Shown: in pieces, positions 59,290-64,000 of the stretch
Position numbering within the stretch: the first letter of the stretch is position 1
Layout: the number at the start of each line of letters is the position of its first letter
Source: Reyranella soli
Lineage (GTDB): Bacteria; Pseudomonadota; Alphaproteobacteria; Reyranellales; Reyranellaceae
DNA length: 64,000 nt
Assembly (NCBI RefSeq): GCF_007992495.1
Contig: NZ_BKAJ01000018.1
Location: 62,001 to 126,000 of the forward strand
Direction: 5' to 3'
The notes under the pieces: model-generated
What the model was told of the DNA's origin: nothing
Seen by the model: only the letters and a program-made list of their open reading frames with translations
Database searches by the model: none
Made by a program: the position numbers and the translations under genes

Positions 59290-59613
59290 CCCGTTACCGC
59301 CGCGATGGGTTTCCGCAGTTTCCGCTACCCCCTCGGGTTGGCGTGCTGTGGACTGCACCCCTTGGGCGAGGCAGTAAATTCCGGGCAGATGGTCCAGTTG
59401 GGCGCCGGGCGGGGAATTTCGGACAGTTTCGGACAATGTCACCCTGTCCGAAATTCGATCGCAAGAAAGCCCGTATTTTGGGCCTTTTATCGGCCCTGTG
59501 CCCATTTCGGACAATTGCGCTGGCCATTTTCGTCGACGAGAGATCGGTCGGGCATTGTCGCTGTCGACGGCACGCAGCGCGGCGTTGCCGAACAGCCCCG
59601 CCGGCTGCGGTGG

Positions 59614-59636
59614 ATCGGATGAACGATGCATAGAGC
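59614..59636 (-). repeat. leader sequence shared with 47059-47081
   Basis: ATCGGATGAACGATGCATAG plus AGC matches the first site at 21 of 23 positions. It encodes MHRSSD at the leader start. Confidence 0.7.
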
Positions 59637-59668
59637 AAAAACGCGGAGACGCTACGCAACAGATCGGC

Positions 59669-59697
59669 ATAATATAACTATAGTTCCATATTGTCAA
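59669..59697 (-). promoter_or_regulatory. sigma70-type promoter directing arr
   Basis: On the minus strand a perfect TTGACA (59697-59692) and TATTAT (59674-59669) are separated by 17 bp in an AT-rich patch (TATAGTTATATTATGCC). A start site here lies about 375 nt before arr. Confidence 0.7.
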
Positions 59698-59789
59698 CAA
59701 CTGAAGTCGCGTCTCCAGAGTTTCGGCCTGGGGACAACTCGTCGAACGGGCAAAGGTCCCGGCAGCAGCCAGATCAGGGCGGAATGCGA

Positions 59790-59817
59790 TCAGTTGGAAC
59801 CGCTCGGTTCCAACTGA
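59790..59817. terminator. hairpin between katG and the arr leader
   Basis: CAGTTGGAACCG (59790-59801) and CGGTTCCAACTG (59806-59817) are perfect 12-bp arms with a 4-nt loop (CTCG). It lies about 20 bp past the katG stop, so it fits termination of the leftward katG transcript. No long T-tract follows. Confidence 0.6.
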
Positions 59818-59834
59818 TCGCCCGCGGCCGATAA

Positions 59835-62511
<2,677 letters not shown>

Positions 62512-62588
62512 GTCCGCCTCCTCTGCTCAGTCGGTAAAGCCGCTAACGGTCGGGACTGTGCGCCCGCGGGAGTCGGGAATCAATACAG

Positions 62589-62605
62589 TTTAGAAATTTT
62601 CTAGT
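62589..62605. promoter_or_regulatory. ICE/Irr-like box upstream of the rubrerythrin-katG operon
   Basis: TTTAGAAATTTTCTAGT fits the Irr iron-control element consensus TTTAGAANNNTTCTAAA except at the last positions. It is about 80 bp before the rubrerythrin start. Irr is the heme-responsive regulator of many alphaproteobacteria and controls iron and peroxide-defence genes, so the operon may be iron-regulated. The assignment rests on one motif. Confidence 0.5.
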
Positions 62606-62640
62606 CTGCGAAAGTCGACGTCATCCGGCACCAATTTTTC

Positions 62641-62788
62641 CGTCATCCCGAGCGGAGCCGCCCCCCTCGACTTCGCTCGGGGTAAACTCCGTGCGGCGTA
62701 GTCGAGGGACCTGTTTTTGTCGATGCATCAACAAAACAGGTCCCTCCACTCCGCCTCGCTACGCTCGGCTCCGGTCGGGATGACGGGG
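62641..62788. repeat. type-C dispersed repeat, full copy
   Basis: The outer arms CGTCATCCCGAGCGGAGCCG and CGGCTCCGGTCGGGATGACG enclose an inner hairpin GGGACCTGTTTTTGTCGATG with CATCAACAAAACAGGTCCC. Fragments occur at 15980-16035 (CTCGACTACGCC, CGGGATGACGGG). Such strings are abundant in many alphaproteobacterial genomes. Confidence 0.8.
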
Positions 62789-62919
62789 TTTTGCAGTCAT
62801 GTGCAATAGCCCCACGGCAACGGGAACGCGTTCGCCACGTGTCTCCGGAAACCTGCGCAAACGATTGATATTTCTGTGCGTTCCAGTGTTGGCCAGAGGC
62901 GGGCTGCGGCCCATAAAGT

Positions 62920-62940
62920 TAACTGACCTGTTGTCAGTTA
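62920..62940. promoter_or_regulatory. operator-like palindrome ahead of the hydroxylase operon
   Basis: TAACTGAC and GTCAGTTA form 8-bp perfect arms around CTGTT. It lies about 50 bp before the coxS-like start, where a repressor would block transcription. The regulator is not in the window. Confidence 0.5.
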
Positions 62941-62988
62941 CAGTACGACCCCTATGTTGATCTGATCGGTGACAATCCGGAGCGGTTC

Positions 62989-63480
62989 ATGGTGGACGTC
63001 TTCCAGCATCAGCTCGACGTCGTTCTCGAGATCAACGGCACGCGGCATCGCCTGTCGGTGGCGGCATCGGCCACCCTGCTCGACGTGCTGCGCGAGCGGC
63101 TGGATCTTTGCGGCACCAAGAAGGGCTGTGACCTCGGCACCTGCGGCGCCTGCACCGTGCTGGTCGATGGCCGGCGCGCCAATGCCTGTCTCATGCTGGC
63201 GGCGATGCAGGACGGCCGGCGCATTGTCACTATCGAGGGCGTGACGCAGGACGGTGCGTTGCATCCGCTGCAGCAGGCCTTCATCGAGCATGACGCCCTG
63301 CAATGCGGCTACTGCACGCCGGGCCAGATCATGTCGGCGCTGGGCCTTTTAGCCGAAGGCCGCACTGGCAAGGGTATTGGCAGCGACGCCGAGATCGCCG
63401 AGCAGATGAGCGGCAACCTCTGTCGCTGCGGCGCCTATCCCAACATCGTCGCCGCCATCGCCGAGGCGGCGCGGAGCTAA
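62989..63480 (+). CDS. (2Fe-2S)-binding subunit of a molybdenum hydroxylase (CoxS/XdhA-like)
   Basis: 163 residues with CCGGAG upstream. The plant-type cluster is [20 protein letters not shown] and the second, all-helical domain has CGYCTPGQI and '[20 protein letters not shown]'. These carry electrons from the molybdopterin subunit to FAD or an acceptor. Four bases separate it from the FAD-subunit gene, so this is the start of a CoxS-CoxM(-CoxL) operon whose molybdenum subunit lies beyond the window. Substrate unknown (aldehyde, N-heterocycle or CO-like). Confidence 0.94.
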   Translation: MVDVFQHQLDVVLEINGTRHRLSVAASATLLDVLRERLDLCGTKKGCDLGTCGACTVLVDGRRANACLMLAAMQDGRRIVTIEGVTQDGALHPLQQAFIEHDALQCGYCTPGQIMSALGLLAEGRTGKGIGSDAEIAEQMSGNLCRCGAYPNIVAAIAEAARS

Positions 63481-63484
63481 AAGC

Positions 63485-64000
63485 ATGCAGCAGGTCGCCT
63501 ATCATCGCGCGGCGAGCGAGGACGCGGCGCTGGCGCTCGCCGCCAACCATCCCGGCGCGATGTTCATCGCCGGCGGCACCGACATGCTGCAGCTCAGCAA
63601 GCAGGGCGTTGTGCCAACGCAGCTGATCGACATCAGCCGCCTGCCGCTCGATCGGATCGAACCCAGAGCCGGCGCCCTCCGTATCGGCGCCCTCGCCCGC
63701 CTGGCCGACGTCGCCGACCACCCCGATGTCCGGCGCGACTGGCCGGCGCTCGCCCAGGCAATCGCGGCCAGCGCATCGCCGCAGATACGCAACCTCGCGA
63801 CCGTCGGCGGCAACCTGCTGCAGCGCACCCGCTGCGGCTACTTCCGCAGCGCCGACCTGCCCTGCAACAAGCGCGAACCCGGTTCCGGCTGCGCGGCCCG
63901 CGACGGCGAGAACCGGCTGCACGCGATCTTCGGCACGAGCCCGCACTGCGTAGCGACCCACGCCTCCGACCTCGCCGTGGCGCTGCTGGCGCTGCAGGCC
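63485..64000 (+). CDS. FAD-binding subunit of a molybdenum hydroxylase (CoxM-like), 3'-truncated
   Basis: The open frame starts at ATG 63485 and runs off the end (172 codons). '[20 protein letters not shown]' is the FAD-binding loop and '[20 protein letters not shown]' the second FAD contact; the '[18 protein letters not shown]' insert with CNKR...GC is typical of the CoxM members that bind an extra iron-sulfur cluster. It passes electrons from the CoxS subunit to the final acceptor. Confidence 0.93.
   Translation, partial: MQQVAYHRAASEDAALALAANHPGAMFIAGGTDMLQLSKQGVVPTQLIDISRLPLDRIEPRAGALRIGALARLADVADHPDVRRDWPALAQAIAASASPQIRNLATVGGNLLQRTRCGYFRSADLPCNKREPGSGCAARDGENRLHAIFGTSPHCVATHASDLAVALLALQA

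Larger units (their letters stand above)
59290..59834. other. 545-bp leader and promoter region upstream of arr
   Basis: On the minus strand: a strong promoter (59669-59697), a leader ATG at 59631 (MHRSSD), then 114 open codons in frame with arr. Four TTTCGGACA motifs lie at about 59417-59514, one inverted. The part next to katG (59700-59834) has an inverted repeat (CAGTTGGAACCGCTCGG near 59789 with CGGTTCCAACTG, 59806-59817). No other gene is seen. Confidence 0.55.
62512..62988. other. 477-bp divergent intergenic region with repeat and two regulatory palindromes
   Basis: It separates the leftward rubrerythrin-katG operon from the rightward hydroxylase operon. It contains an ICE/Irr-like box (62589-62605), a long type-C repeat (62641-62788), and an operator-like palindrome (62920-62940). 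No ORF is credible. Confidence 0.7.

Noticed and set aside
46732..59697. Leader modules considered as integron cassettes or attC sites.
   Set aside because: No integrase gene, no attC-type palindrome and no cassette array are near them.

Overview
The window is about 66% G+C by eye, densely coding, and free of rRNA, tRNA and transposases that I can recognise. The gene families point to a soil- or water-dwelling alphaproteobacterium: an orphan Bug/TctC binding protein, HWE/HisKA_2 kinases, a GFA-family protein, an ICE/Irr-like box, CoxS/CoxM hydroxylase subunits, and many amidohydrolases, SDRs and MDRs. Dispersed palindromic repeats of three types also fit. The genus cannot be fixed from the sequence; a Reyranella- or Rhizobiales-like organism is only a guess.

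Layout. 0-12 kb: housekeeping and stress genes (msrB-msrA, a Tat-exported amidohydrolase, small periplasmic proteins, amidase and esterase, a DUF808 membrane protein, a 15-unit TPR protein). 12-16 kb: Bug protein, GST, small lipoprotein, second amidase. 16-22 kb: two very large leftward genes, each starting with a papain-fold domain. One is C39-like plus autotransporter-type repeats; the other is protein-glutaminase-like plus C-terminal membrane helices. Neither has an export signal. 22-30 kb: MarR/monooxygenase divergon, a DyP peroxidase with an encapsulin-loading tail, TetR/methyltransferase and DinB, a MerA/LPD-like flavoprotein, a secreted amidohydrolase.

30-39 kb: a triple-methyltransferase gene broken by an apparent frameshift, GFA and enoyl-CoA hydratase, and a compact CoA operon (MDR, enoyl-CoA hydratase, acyl-CoA ligase, MaoC hydratase). 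A degraded patch follows: a truncated siderophore-interacting-protein start, an intact O-methyltransferase and a frameshifted AraC regulator. 39-47 kb: a probable aromatic meta-cleavage cluster (flavin monooxygenase, LigB-type dioxygenase, LigA, amidohydrolase, SDR) with oppositely oriented GST, SDR, HpcH/HpaI aldolase and an APH-type kinase. 47-51 kb: a MetE-like transferase and a response regulator with two HWE/HisKA_2 histidine kinases.

51-64 kb: a GlxA-type regulator with MDR, HD and MFS genes, a small methyltransferase, and an orphan protein joining a Cap4/DUF4297-like nuclease domain to a ComEC-like metallo-beta-lactamase domain. This fusion is the best candidate for an undescribed defence-type system. 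Then come a cupin, an Arr-type rifampin ADP-ribosyltransferase, an oxidative-stress pair (rubrerythrin-like protein and katG) behind an ICE-like box, and the start of a molybdenum-hydroxylase operon that runs off the end. Two near-identical promoter/leader segments, about 12.5 kb apart, each sit about 345 nt ahead of an antibiotic-modifying-enzyme-type gene (APH-like and Arr).
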